A DNA stretch of 64,000 nt from Saxidomus purpurata (lineage: Eukaryota > Mollusca > Bivalvia > Venerida > Veneridae): the NCBI GenBank assembly GCA_022818135.1, contig JAFMSR010000015.1, positions 124,001-188,000 of the forward strand, read 5' to 3'. Below, piece after piece: positions 23,262 through 33,660 of this stretch. The notes beneath the pieces are model-generated. The model worked only from the letters and a program-made list of their open reading frames with translations. It did not search any database and was not told the origin of the DNA. The position numbers and the translations under genes were made by a program. Each line of letters starts with the position of its first letter. Within the stretch, counting starts at the first letter, position 1.

Positions 23262-24554
23262 TTATATATTTATCCTGCGACAACAAAATATTTCTATGAT
23301 GTACCTACGAAATTTTCTATTCAGCCATGTATACACTATTGGATTAGTCATGTTGTTGATAAGGTATGTCATCCGTCCAAACAGCATGAATGCCACTGCT
23401 ATATCGCCTCGTTCACTACCAAGGATCGCAGACAAGATAAAACTTGCCCAAGGAGGGATCCAAGTCACAACAAATACCGTACACACAAGAAATGCAATCT
23501 TTGTTGTCCTCAAGCTGACCGTTTGGTTTTTCCTTGAACCTCGTTTTTCGGCTATAGCAACATCAAGTTTATTTGCCTTATTTATAGACAAAGGTTGTGA
23601 AGTTTCTGCCACTTCGTCGTTTGACACTTGCATAAAGCGTGTAACTTTATATGATGTCGAAGGGGTTACATCCCTGCTTGACGTGTATGAACTGGACATG
23701 TTCTGCATAGGAGTCAAAACGAAAATATTATTTACCTCCTTTGTCACCGCATCGTCGGAGAGTTGACCGTCGGCTCTTTCGGTATTGTTGTGTTTTACTG
23801 TTATGTTGGACGTTAATTGACTTGTCGAACAGGGCATTACTTTGTTAAACTTTCTAAAATTTCGCTCTTTACCTCTTGCCGATCTTTTCAAAATGTTATG
23901 GCTAGCTACTTTCTTTTCGCTGTTTCTGATTGTCCTAGTCACGTGCGTATAGGAAAACACTACAACCCCAGTTGAAAACAAGAATATAAGGAACACGAAC
24001 AGATAATACACAAATAAGCGGATACCCATGACAACAGGGTTACAATGTCCCTGCCTGTTTTCAAACATGGCAAAGCATGGTATCGATAGTAGTGTAGTGA
24101 GAATGCTTATCAAAACACAAACGTTTCTCGCCCTTACATTCGAAAACGATGTCATTGGTCTGCAAACTTTAATATATCTATCTATCGCCAGAGCACATAT
24201 AAGAAATGTCGACGAAAGCACCAGGGACTGACTTATAAACATATGAACCTTGCAAAGTGTGTCGCTTCCAAAATATTTCCATAGTCCGTTCGTAAAAGAA
24301 GCATAGATTGGAACATTTATAAATGACGCAATGAAATCGCATATGGTAATGAAAAGTATAAACCAGTCTGTAGTGGTGTTTGGGGGGTGTTTGATGAACA
24401 CAGTAAGAACAAGAGCATTACCACAAACACCCAGAATGATCATTAGATATAAATATGTGTTGTAACTTTGAAGAACAGTTGAATTCAATTCAAGCGACAC
24501 AGTCATGTTCAGGTGAGGCAGATATTCCACCGACGTGTTTAAAGAAAATTCCAT
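23262..24554 (-). CDS. Class A (rhodopsin-like) G-protein-coupled receptor, 430 aa, single exon
   Basis: A plasma-membrane receptor expected to bind a ligand outside and activate a heterotrimeric G protein. The N terminus has three N-glycosylation sites (NTS 6, NMT 16, NST 24) and no obvious signal peptide. TM1 at ~33-55 has GN (45-46), TM2 at ~63-86 has D73, and TM3 starts at C101 and ends in DRY (125-127). TM4 is ~143-163; C171 in loop 2 can pair with C101. TM5 is ~178-204. Loop 3 is very long (~206-350). TM6 at ~351-378 has TWIPP in place of CWxP, and TM7 at ~386-410 has NPIVY (404-408). CC at 424-425 is a possible palmitoylation site. A stop lies two codons before the ATG, fixing the start. 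The ligand class is undetermined; a peptide or amine receptor is a guess. Confidence 0.9.
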   Translation of the reverse strand: MEFSLNTSVEYLPHLNMTVSLELNSTVLQSYNTYLYLMIILGVCGNALVLTVFIKHPPNTTTDWFILFITICDFIASFINVPIYASFTNGLWKYFGSDTLCKVHMFISQSLVLSSTFLICALAIDRYIKVCRPMTSFSNVRARNVCVLISILTTLLSIPCFAMFENRQGHCNPVVMGIRLFVYYLFVFLIFLFSTGVVVFSYTHVTRTIRNSEKKVASHNILKRSARGKERNFRKFNKVMPCSTSQLTSNITVKHNNTERADGQLSDDAVTKEVNNIFVLTPMQNMSSSYTSSRDVTPSTSYKVTRFMQVSNDEVAETSQPLSINKANKLDVAIAEKRGSRKNQTVSLRTTKIAFLVCTVFVVTWIPPWASFILSAILGSERGDIAVAFMLFGRMTYLINNMTNPIVYTWLNRKFRRYIIEIFCCRRINI

Positions 24555-24646
24555 ATCTCATTAATTGCCTGAAACAAAATAAAAGAAATGTGATTTCAAG
24601 CAATATTCTTTACAATTTCCACACACAATTGTCCTGCTTGTTAGGG

Positions 24647-24695
24647 CAGTTATATCTTGAACGGTATAATGCAGCACAAAGGATAGAGCAATAAC
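24647..24695. repeat. Isolated partial copy of the 78-bp satellite monomer
   Basis: CAGTTATATCTTG..CGGTATAATGCAGCACAAAGGATAGAGCAATAAC matches the monomer of the array at 25826-27630. It lies about 1.1 kb left of it, between the GPCR start and the 33-bp array. Confidence 0.8.
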
Positions 24696-24712
24696 ATATA
24701 TAGCAAACTCTG

Positions 24713-25107
24713 TATATATCGACTCCGGGATAAGACATAACTCCGGATATATCGACTCCGGGATAAGACATAACTCCGTATATATCGACTCCGGGATAAG
24801 ACGTAACTCCGTATATATCGACTCCGGGATAAGACGTAACTCCGTATATATCGACTCCGGGATAAGACGTAACTCCGTATATATCGACTCCGGGATAAGA
24901 CGTAACTCCGTATATATCGACTCCGGGATAAGACGTAACTCCGGATATATCGACTCCGGGATAAGACGTAACTCCGTATATATCGACTCCGGGATAAGAC
25001 GTAACTCCGTATATATCGACTCCGGGATAAGACGTAACTCCGTATATATCGACTCCGGGATAAGACGTAACTCCGTATATATCGACTCCGGGATAAGACG
25101 TAACTCC
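24713..25107. repeat. 33-bp tandem array, 12 units
   Basis: Twelve nearly identical units of 33 bp with core TATATCGACTCCGGGATAAG. Variants are confined to CGTA/CATA and CCGTA/CCGGA. Because 33 is a multiple of three, the minus strand stays open as repeats of GVTSYPGVDIY. There is no sign of a real gene. The unit looks like amplified subterminal sequence of a pogo-like element ('TATATCGACTCC'). Confidence 0.9.
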
Positions 25108-25109
25108 AG

Positions 25110-25680
25110 ATATAACGAACATTTTTTGGCCTGATTTTTTCCCTTCTTTGTTTAAGGTAAAAATATATGGTTATAACGTATATTGGTTATAACTAATCTT
25201 CAGATATAAGGAACAACATGTTCTGGCCCAACAATGAAAAATGTACAGTAAAGTAATCGTAAATATCGAACTACAAATATGTTCCAATGAGGTAAAACAA
25301 ACATTGATCTTGCATTTTTCGGTTGCCGTTTGCATTGCATTTTTCATAGAACACTTATTAGTAGTCTATTATTCATAAATGAAAACATTGTACATGTATA
25401 ACTTCCCGAGCACGACATCTCTCTGCAAGACCTCAGGTCTGTCGACCTTGATTTGCGAGTCAGAGAAGATCGGACGGACGAAGACATCACTGCATCAATG
25501 TCTCGCGATGAAACGGGGGAAGTATGACAACGACGATGTTATCGTATATGGTAACGACACAAGCATCTCATGCCATAGCAAGCATTTCGACCCGAGAGCA
25601 TTTTTTGAATCAGCAACGGGTACTGATGAGCCTGTTTTCAGAAGCCTACTAGACTTAGAGTAAAATGTACTGCCGTCAGA
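25110..25680 (+). mobile_element. Decayed pogo/Tigger-like DNA transposon segment
   Basis: It starts 'AGATATAACGAACATTTTTT', a phrase typical of pogo-like transposon ends, and contains further 'GGTTATAAC' and 'AGATATAAGGAAC' phrases. A short open frame at 25411-25527 resembles the acidic tail of such transposases. No DDE domain is present. Classification is tentative. Confidence 0.4.
25411..25527 (+). pseudogene. Possible transposase C-terminal relic
   Basis: A 38-codon frame between stops reads LQDLRSVDLDLRV, then RTDEDITASM. The TDEDI(x)AS phrase resembles acidic C-terminal tails of Tigger/pogo-type transposases. It is very short, and an overlapping open frame at 25379-25663 makes the reading ambiguous. 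Confidence 0.3.
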
Positions 25681-25825
25681 TCAGACGCAAAGTTCTATTC
25701 TTGATTTCTTTAGCTGTAAACATGTACTGTACATTTATGACTCACTATTACGAACTTGTTTATTTGCTGAATTTGTAATTTACATGTACAATTAATGCAA
25801 CAATATACTTAAGTATATAACTGAG

Positions 25826-27630
25826 AAAGGATAGAGTAATAACCTATACAGTGGAATACAGCTGACAGAGAACAGTTATATCTTGTACAGTATAATGCAG
25901 CACAAAGGATAAAGTAATAACCTATACAGTGGAATACAGCTGGCAGAGTACAATTATATCTGTTACAGTATAATGCAGCACAAAGGATAGAGTAATAACC
26001 TATACAGTGGAATACAGCTGGCAGAGTACAGTTATATCTTGTGCAGTATAATGCAGCACAAAGGATAGAGTAATAACCTAAACAGTGGAATACAGCTGAC
26101 AGAGTACAATTATATCTGTTACAGTATAATGCAGCACAAAGGATAGAGTAATAACCTCTACAGTGGAATACAACTGACAGAGTACCGTTATATCTTGTAC
26201 AGTATAATGCAGCACAAAGGATAGAGTAATAACCTATACAGTGGAATACAGCTGAGAGAGTACAGTTATATCTTGTACATTATAATGCAGCACAAAGGAT
26301 AGAGTAACAACCTATACAGTGGAATACAGCTGAGAGAGTACAGTTATATCTTGTACAGTATAATGCAGCACAAAGGATAGAGTAATAACCTATACAGTGG
26401 AATACAGCTGAGAGAGTACAGTTATATCTTGTACATTATAATGCAGCACAAAGGATAGAGTAATAACCTATACAGTGGAATACAGCTGAGAGAGTACAGT
26501 TATATCTTGTACAGTATAATGCAGCACAAAGGATAGAGTAATAACCTATACAGTGGAATACAGCTGAGAGAGTACAGTTATATCTTGTACAGTATAATGC
26601 AGCACAAAGGATAGAGTAATAACCTATACAGTGGAATACAGCTGACAGAGTACAGTTATATCTTGTACATTATAATGCAGCACAAAGGATAGAGTAATAA
26701 CCTATACAGTGGAATACAGCTGACAGAGTACAGTTATAACTTGTACAGTATAATGCAGCACAAAGGATAAAGTAATAACCTATACAGTGGAATACAGCTG
26801 ACAGAATAAAGTTATATCTTGTACAGTATAATGCAGCACAAAGGATAGAGTAATAACCTATACAGTGGAATACAGCTAACAGAGTACAGTTATATCTTGT
26901 ACAGTATAATGCAGCACAAAGGATAGAGTAATAACCTATACAGTGGAATACAGCTGGCAGAGTACAGTTATATCTTGTACAGTATAATGCAGCACAAGGG
27001 ATAGAGTAATTACCTATACAGTGGAATACAGCTGGCAGAGAACAGTTATATCTTGTACAGTATAATGCAGCACAAAGGAAAAAGTAATAACCTATACAGT
27101 GGAATACAGCTGGCAGAGTACAGTTATAACTTGTACAGTATAATGCAGCACAAGGGATAGAGTAATAACCTATACAGTGAAATACAGCTGACAGAGTACA
27201 GTAATATCTTGTACAGTATAATGCAGCACAAAGGATTGAGTAATAACCTATACAGTGGAATACAGCTGACAGAGAACAGTTATAACTTGTACAGTATAAT
27301 GCAGCACAAAGGATAGAGTAATAACCTATGCAGTGGAATACAGCTGACAGAGAACAGTTATAACTTGTACAGTATAATGCAGCACAAAGGATAGTGTAAT
27401 AGCCTATACAGTGGAATACAGCTGCCAGAGTACAGTTATAACTTGTACAGTATAATGCAGCACAAAGGATAAAGTAATAACCTATACGGTGGAATACAGC
27501 TGACAGAGAACAGTAATACCTTGTACAGTATATTGCAGCACAAAGGATAGTGTAATAACCTATACAGTGGAATACAGCTGCCAGAGTACAGTTATATCTT
27601 GTACAGTATAATGCAGCACAAAGGATAGAT
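25826..27630. repeat. 78-bp satellite array, about 23 copies
   Basis: The unit is 78 bp, including ACCTATACAGTGGAATACAG and TATAATGCAGCACAAAGGAT. Period slips are few. Copies differ at a handful of sites (GACAGAG/GAGAGAG/GGCAGAG; TTATATC/TTATAAC; ATAGAG/ATAAAG), and some variants recur in neighbouring units, indicating local homogenisation. The array is non-coding. Confidence 0.95.
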
Positions 27631-27639
27631 ACTCGCGTG

Positions 27640-28200
27640 TTGGCTTAACTTGTCGCTCTGGCGTATTGGCGTATTGGGGCCCCCGCCATTACGGCAATTG
27701 CCTCATTTTTCGTATCGGCGCACTCTTTTGTCGTTCTGGCATGCTGGCGTGTTTATGGGGCGCCAGTGCGCTAGTAAGCCAGAACAACAACAAAAGAGCG
27801 CCAATACGACATATTTTGATATCCACCAGGACGACGAGACGACCCTAAAATGTGTCGTTCTGGTGCCCCATAATGGACACGTGTTAGCGCCTCAAAGTTG
27901 TCGCAAACACAGAAACACACCAGAACGACAAACGCACTTGTTGCCAATACAACACATACGATTGTTGTCGTACTGGCGGTGGCGCCAAAAAGATAAGAGT
28001 GAATTTAGCGTGTTGGCGTGTCGGCGGGGCGCCAACACGCCCGAACGATATATTCTTGAATTCTCGTGATGGCGACCTCGCTAAAACTTACAATGTAATA
28101 TGTCATTTGTCGTATTGGCACGCTTTATTTGTCGTTCTGGCGTGTTTGCGTGTTGGCGCCTTCAGATGCGCCAACACGCCAGAACGAAATGCTGAAATCA
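27640..28200. repeat. GC-rich cluster of inverted repeats (foldback region)
   Basis: The motif GTCGTTCTGGCGTGTTGGCG, or parts of it, occurs about eight times in both orientations. The best hairpin runs from about 28131 to 28187 (TTCTGGCGTGT...TGGCGC, 8-nt loop, GCGCCA...ACACGCCAGAA). Another centres on GGCGCC near 28030. GC content is much higher than on either side. The long frame at 27650-28069 is a by-product of this composition. Confidence 0.8.
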
Positions 28201-28463
28201 GCCACCATAATAAAATATACAACGATACATACTAGAGAACATTGTATAGACGTCGAGAACAAGAGCAAATTGATAGAAAAAAATCGTTGTCAGACATAGA
28301 GTTTCAACTTATAGAATAAATGACCTCATTAGTAGTAACTACATTTGGTCAGTTTTAAGCAGTGGTTTAAATTATATTTTGAATAAATTGACATTTGGTA
28401 ATAGTGTTTAGTCAATGGGTATAGGATTCCAAATGTCCATACTAGTCGTTGAGATTGTAAGTC
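28200..28463. other. Short non-coding spacer
   Basis: AT-rich sequence between the foldback cluster and the MITE; nothing recognised. Confidence 0.5.
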
Positions 28464-28637
28464 CAGTCCAACCTCTCTAGACAACACCTCGGAAGAGCAA
28501 AATCCTCTCTACAAAAACAGATGTTTTATTTCCCAAGCAGTTATATCTGAACAAATTAACCTCCCCAGAGCAACAACCTCTCCACACAAAACAAAACTTG
28601 ATATTTCCTTTGGTGTTGTTGTGGAGAGGTTGCACTG
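28464..28637. mobile_element. 174-bp MITE
   Basis: The inverted ends are CAGTCCAACCTCTC (left) and the complement of GAGAGGTTGCACTG (right), with ACAACACC just inside on both sides. A target duplication is not clear. A related end occurs near 5545. Confidence 0.6.
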
Positions 28638-28989
28638 CATTCGACTTTTAATGAGTACTATTTTACTTGGAATTTGATCGTTATTCATAGTCTGAATTAT
28701 TTTAAAACATAATGAGATCTTTGATATATGTAGGTGTCAAGAAATCAAGGGATTTTAAAAGTATTTTGGATGCATGGAGTCCGTTCACTGTTATTCTTTC
28801 TTAAATACATAGATTCCGTTTTATTTTTCGCTGTGTTATTGAAAAGTCTTTTTACACTTGTTAATGACTGAAATATATTTGTTTCCCCACACCTTATATT
28901 ATACTGATTTCAATCTTTACATGATTTATACTTGTGTCCTTAATTCGTCTTTGTTTTACTTCCCACTGTACCAAACATAAATTACTCGT

Positions 28990-29420
28990 TTTGATTTAAT
29001 TGGAGCATGAGCTGTTAGTGTAGAATTTAAAATTTAAAATTTATTTTATGTTTGTCGGTAGTTTATCGAAATATAACGGTGGATTATAGCTCTATAAACT
29101 CACTGCCCACGCAGTGAAAATTATCAAAATCTGTTACCCGGATTAACGTCAAAAAGTATACCGAGCGTAATGAATGCCGGAAACCATATGACGATGACCT
29201 TTTCCGCGATTTTCGACATTTTATTGAAATAAACTCAACAAAAGTAGAGTTTGTGATATCAAATAAACAGAAAAATTGTTGGTATCGGTGTCACATCACT
29301 ATAATTTCACTCGTGAACACCAAAATTAGTTATTTTCACTCGTGGCTGCGCCACTCGTGAAAATATCACTTTTGGTGCTCACTCGGTGAAATTATAACGG
29401 GATCTTACACCGAAACCAAA
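28990..29420 (+). mobile_element. Repeat family with large terminal palindrome, copy 1
   Basis: From about 29112 to 29420 this matches the reverse complement of 60985-61330. Shared blocks include ACGTCAAAAAGTATACCGAG, CAACAAAAGTAGAGTTT and GATATCGGTGT-like. It ends in a large palindrome (about 29280-29418, centre ~29349) in which AATTTCACTCGTGAACACC is mirrored by GGTGCTCACTCGGTGAAATT. No coding capacity is seen. Confidence 0.75.
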
Positions 29421-30280
29421 ATGCTAATGTGATTTAAAAACTTATTACTGACACATTTTTAAATTACGTAACTTTTAAAAGGAGTATGTAATAATTTTAA
29501 GTCAAGAAAAATATATAGCAAAATATACTATACTTACCGTTGCATCAGATCGTGAAATTCCGCCGTCTATAAACATTTTAGATATTTTGGATTTTTTCTG
29601 ACCCTCTCAGTTTTAGTCTAGAGAGAACTGTTTCCATGACAATCTTACATTCTGTAGAGAGTTTCTTGTCGTCAATTTAATTCCAATATTGATGTCTAGA
29701 CTTTAACAGTATCTGGTAGTCATTTATTTCATTTAGATTTATTGTTTTAATAAAGCCACACTTGGCCAAAAGAAAAGAACAAAACTGCTGCCAGACGAAC
29801 AACAATGCGTAAATACCGTTATGAAACGCAGATAAAAAAGACGTCAAAAAGCTACTTAATCTTTTTCATTTATATTTTCAAAACAAACATTTCTGTCAAA
29901 GAGCTGGCGATACTCTGGTCAAAGTTAAGATGAACCTTTACAAATTCATTTTTGCACGATTATTATATAAGTAAAAGCAGGAGATAAAAGTTTAAATAAT
30001 TACACCGAAACCAACAAGTATTCTCTTTGTATCTGACGTAATAGTGAAGTGGAGAAGTACTTACTTCGTACCTGACATAATTAGTGTTGAAACTTTTATG
30101 AGGTATCGAGCGCGGAACCGTGGTTTATAATACCACATTTTGTATGATATATCAAAATGATATTAGGGGCCGCAGTTCCTGAAAATGCTGGCAGCAGTTG
30201 TCAAATCTGTGGCACAACATGATTATTTTTGTGTAATTTACATTACCCCTAAAGTCTAAAACAATTTAAAGGAGAGAATT
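29421..30280. other. Non-coding stretch
   Basis: AT-rich. A second 'TTACACCGAAACCA' near 30001 may be an end fragment of the palindromic repeat family. Nothing else is recognised. Confidence 0.5.
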
Positions 30281-30282
30281 TA

Positions 30283-30397
30283 CACTTAATTGTTACCCTT
30301 AATAACACAATAATTGTTGCCCTTAGTAACACAATAATTGTTACCCTTAGTAACACAATAATTATTACCCTTAGTAACACAATAATTGTTACCTTAA
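30283..30397. repeat. 24-bp minisatellite, ~4.7 units
   Basis: The unit contains TTGTTACCCTTAGTAACACA, and GTTAC/GTAAC within it are self-complementary. It is non-coding. Confidence 0.85.
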
Positions 30398-30877
30398 TTG
30401 CCAATCTCCCGTGAGGAGGAAATAAAGATTTTGTTCTATTCTGCATCATATGTGATAATACCAATCTACGTGCATAAATGCTCATAAAATCAAATTTTGT
30501 GTTTGACCGTAGTTATACATAAGAGTACTGTGTAGTTTACATGACCCTACGATACAAAATAGTTTAATGTAGATTTTCTCATTTATAATCATTTGATTAA
30601 CTATATACTGGTACTGAACACAAGTCACACACTTCCTTTCCATTGAACACGAATTAATATTCATATAACATGTAGCTAACGCTACAACCATGTGACAATA
30701 GTCACAATACATTATTTCGAATAACACAATATTCAGGAAAATGACAACATTGACTACCTTTGTTGAACCTTTATAAAAAAGGTTGATTGCAAAATTTAAT
30801 TGATACTAATTTATTTATTCTCGATTACGAAACAAAGTGTTAAAACTTAGATTAAACGCTCTCGAGACCCATTCCAA

Positions 30878-31470
30878 ATGGAATCAACTTCAGAGAGAGA
30901 AAGGCAATGTGGAATTATTTGTGTCTTGCCTAATGACACTACCGACATGGCTACACTGTTAACAGGTATTTATCTGTTTCAAAATGAAGGTCCGCTTTTT
31001 GTTTGCGGAGACTTTAATAGTCGAATAGGGCAAAATGATGATTTCATCACTGGAGTTGATGAATTGCACAAACGTAATGTTGTAGATTTTACTAGTAATA
31101 TGTATGGTGATAAACTATTAGATTTTTTAACTGATAGCAATATGTGTGTTTTAAATGGTCGGAATTTTATTAGGAATGATTTTACTTCAGTGTCGTCAAA
31201 AGGGTGCTCAGTTGTTGATTATTGTATCTGACATCATGATAATTTAAATCTATTTAAAGATTTTAATGTGACAAGAAGTACTGAGCTAATTTCACGTGTT
31301 CATACGAGGACCGGTCTTACACCATCTTCTATCCCAGATCACTCAATTTTATCTTGGACATTTATTGTATCAGACTCTTGTAGTGAAGAAGATGGACTTG
31401 ATACAACTCCATATACCGGTACCTCCTATTATGATAAATTTGACTTGAAGTCTATACCAGAGCAGTTTCT
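30878..31470 (+). pseudogene. LINE APE-type endonuclease, C-terminal two-thirds
   Basis: The frame contains VCGDFNSRIG (the GDFN motif of AP endonucleases) and, after an in-frame TGA at 31229-31231, PDHSILSW (the SDH-type catalytic histidine motif). Both parts share one frame, so a single nonsense change separates them. The N-terminal residues of the domain are absent. The frame ends at the TTAA MITE inserted at 31470, and its last residues are encoded by the MITE. Confidence 0.85.
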
Positions 31471-31473
31471 TAA

Positions 31474-31882
31474 AGTGACATTATGCGCATCTTACTGCAC
31501 GTAGTGTATTTTTGGTGAACGTTTTATAAAAGCAATTTTTGGTTGCTGTTCATTTAAATGTGTTAAATTAATGATTATGCCGCATTAGTATTTGAAGTTG
31601 GTGCTTTAGATATAAAACATCGGACTGATAAAATGATAGTTGATTGTGTCTTGGTAGAGATTTCGGCAGTGGAAGGGAAGCAACTCCTGCATGCAGTTGT
31701 TCTTTTCTTAAATTGACTCTCCCAGTCAAATAAGAAAATCAATATTTGGAAAGTTATTATTTCATACTGGTAGCGTGAAGAGTTTGGTGTATTGGGTTAA
31801 AAGCTATTATTTCCTCTACGCTTTTGTACACACACCATATTCAGCTGGATTTTTACTTGAAAAAAATGCGCATAATGTCACT
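31474..31882. mobile_element. 409-bp TTAA MITE, copy B, nested in the LINE
   Basis: Flanked by TTAA (31470-31473 and 31883-31886). Removing it with one TTAA rejoins the LINE frame as QFLNTDHVV. It has the same length as copy A but lies in the opposite orientation. The insertion therefore post-dates the LINE. Confidence 0.95.
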
Positions 31883-31886
31883 TTAA

Positions 31887-33660
31887 TACTGACCATGTTG
31901 TCGGCAATATTCATGAAATTATTTTTAAACTGGAACAAAGTTTACGCTGTCAAAATGATCTTGACAGTGCTTATGCAGATTTATGTACCAATATAAAAAA
32001 TGATATGTATGATAAGATGAATCATAAAAGTATTTCTGTTGGTGTCTGCAATAACAGGGTCCGTATATACGGACCCTGGCAATAACAAGAGAAGAAAAAT
32101 TGGAAAGCCTTGGTGGAATGATAACCTATCATACCTATGGAATTTACTCTGTGAAGCAGAGAAAATTTGGTTGAAATGCAAAAATGTTAGTCAAAAGAGA
32201 AACTTAAAAATGGCTTTTATTTCTGCTAAGAAACAGTTTGATAGAGTGGTTCAGCAAAGCAAGAGATCTTATTGGGTGTCAGTTCAAAATGATTTACAAT
32301 CGGTATGTAATAACAATCAACAGGAGTTTTTGAAATCCATAGGTAAGATAGGTATTGCGTACAATAAAAAGAAGTCTATACCTCTAGAGGTTATATGTGA
32401 AAACGGTATTGTTTCTAGAGATATTGATGTAGTTTTAAAGAAGTGGAAGGACGATTTTAGTAACCTTTTTATTAATAATAGAAGTAATAATATTGCTATT
32501 GTTATGGGTAATAATGTAGACCCAAATATTAATGTATACCCAACTGAGGAGCTCAATGGTAGTATTTCAGTTTTTGATGTGAAACAAGCTTTACATAAGG
32601 TAAAACTTTGGAAGGCATGCGGTATAGATAATGTTCCTGTAGACGTCTTAAAAAATGATTGTGCAGTATCCTTTCACACATGTTGTACAATATTTGTTTT
32701 GAAAAAGGAATTATTCCATCTGAGTGGGGTAAGATAATTATAAGCCCAATTCCTAAAGTTTGCACCCTAGACCCTAGAGATCCCATGTCATACAGAGGTA
32801 TTGCTTTATAGTTTGCAATGTACAAGATATACTGCTCAATTTTAAATGACAGGCTGTCAAAATGGGTAGAAAGAAACAACATACTTGTTGATGGGCAAAA
32901 TGGTTTCAGAAAAGGTAGAAGTACAGTTGACCATATTTCCTCTTTAGATTTAATTGATACTAGAAAGTAAAGACGTCCACATTTTGTGTTTTTATTGATT
33001 TTAAAAAGGCGTACGATTTTATTGATCGTAGTATTTTATGGAAGAAACTATCTTGTTCACAAATAGGTGTAGATGGAAGGATGTTAGATGCCTTAAAATC
33101 TTTGTATTGCAATGTTTCTTCTAGTGTAAGAATCAATGGGTTATATACGGACTGGTTTAATATACATTGTGGTTTAACACAGGGCTGCTCCTTATCCCCT
33201 TTACTTTTCAATTTATTTTTAAATGACCTAGCTGTTGAAATCAAAGAGGCAGGCAAAGGTATTTGTATTGCCAATGAGAAAGTTTCTATCTTTCTGTATG
33301 CAGACGATATTGTTCTTGTTGCTGAAAATGAAGAAGATTTACAATATATGCTTGAAATCTTACATAATTATGGCAAATAGTATGATTATTAACCCAATGA
33401 AAAGTAATATTGTACACTTTCGGCCGCCGCCGGTAAATAGGTCGTCATTTGACTTTTCATGTGGTGGTAACAATTTGAAGATGGCAACTCAATATAAATA
33501 TCTTGGGTTAGTTTTAATTGAGTTCTTAGATTTTAATGTAACTGTCAAGGCTGTTGCCCAGAGTGCTCGTAGAGCCTTGGGTTTACTTGTTGCCAAATGT
33601 AAGGCTATTGGGGTGTTCCCTATAATGTTTTCCGTAAACTGTATGAAAGTACAGTTTGGC
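31887..33660 (+). pseudogene. LINE linker and reverse transcriptase, frameshifted
   Basis: After the MITE the frame reads through a linker, then KRRKIGKPWWND, a phrase typical of the region between endonuclease and reverse transcriptase. Reverse transcriptase motifs follow: KACGIDNVPVDVLK, GQNGFRKGRST, FIDFKKAYDFIDR, LTQGCSLSPLLFNLFLNDL and LYADDIVLVAE (YADD catalytic box intact, near 33300). Frameshifts occur at the palindrome (32055), near 32690, 32970 and 33375, and a stop lies near 32810. The copy is not functional. Confidence 0.9.
32048..32086. mobile_element. 24-bp palindrome with 7-8-bp direct repeats inside the LINE
   Basis: The 24 bp at 32055-32078 are a perfect palindrome (AGGGTCCGTA...TACGGACCCT). 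GCAATAAC stands on both sides (32048-32055 and 32079-32086). Deleting the palindrome and one direct repeat restores the LINE frame as SVGVCNNKRRKIGKPWW, so this is an insertion with a target duplication and not ancestral sequence. Confidence 0.85.

Noticed and set aside
23191..23766. Plus-strand open frame of 191 codons
   Set aside because: It is the antisense shadow of the GPCR.
24610..25122. Open frame of 170 codons with 11-residue repeats
   Set aside because: It is produced by the 33-bp array. Its C-terminal end runs into a satellite fragment, and no signal or domain is present.
25826..27630. Regular repeats that could suggest a CRISPR array
   Set aside because: The units are contiguous 78-bp monomers without unique spacers, in a eukaryotic genome, with no cas genes.
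27650..28069. Open frame of 139 codons
   Set aside because: It lies entirely in the GC-rich inverted-repeat cluster. The absence of stops follows from composition, and no domain is visible.
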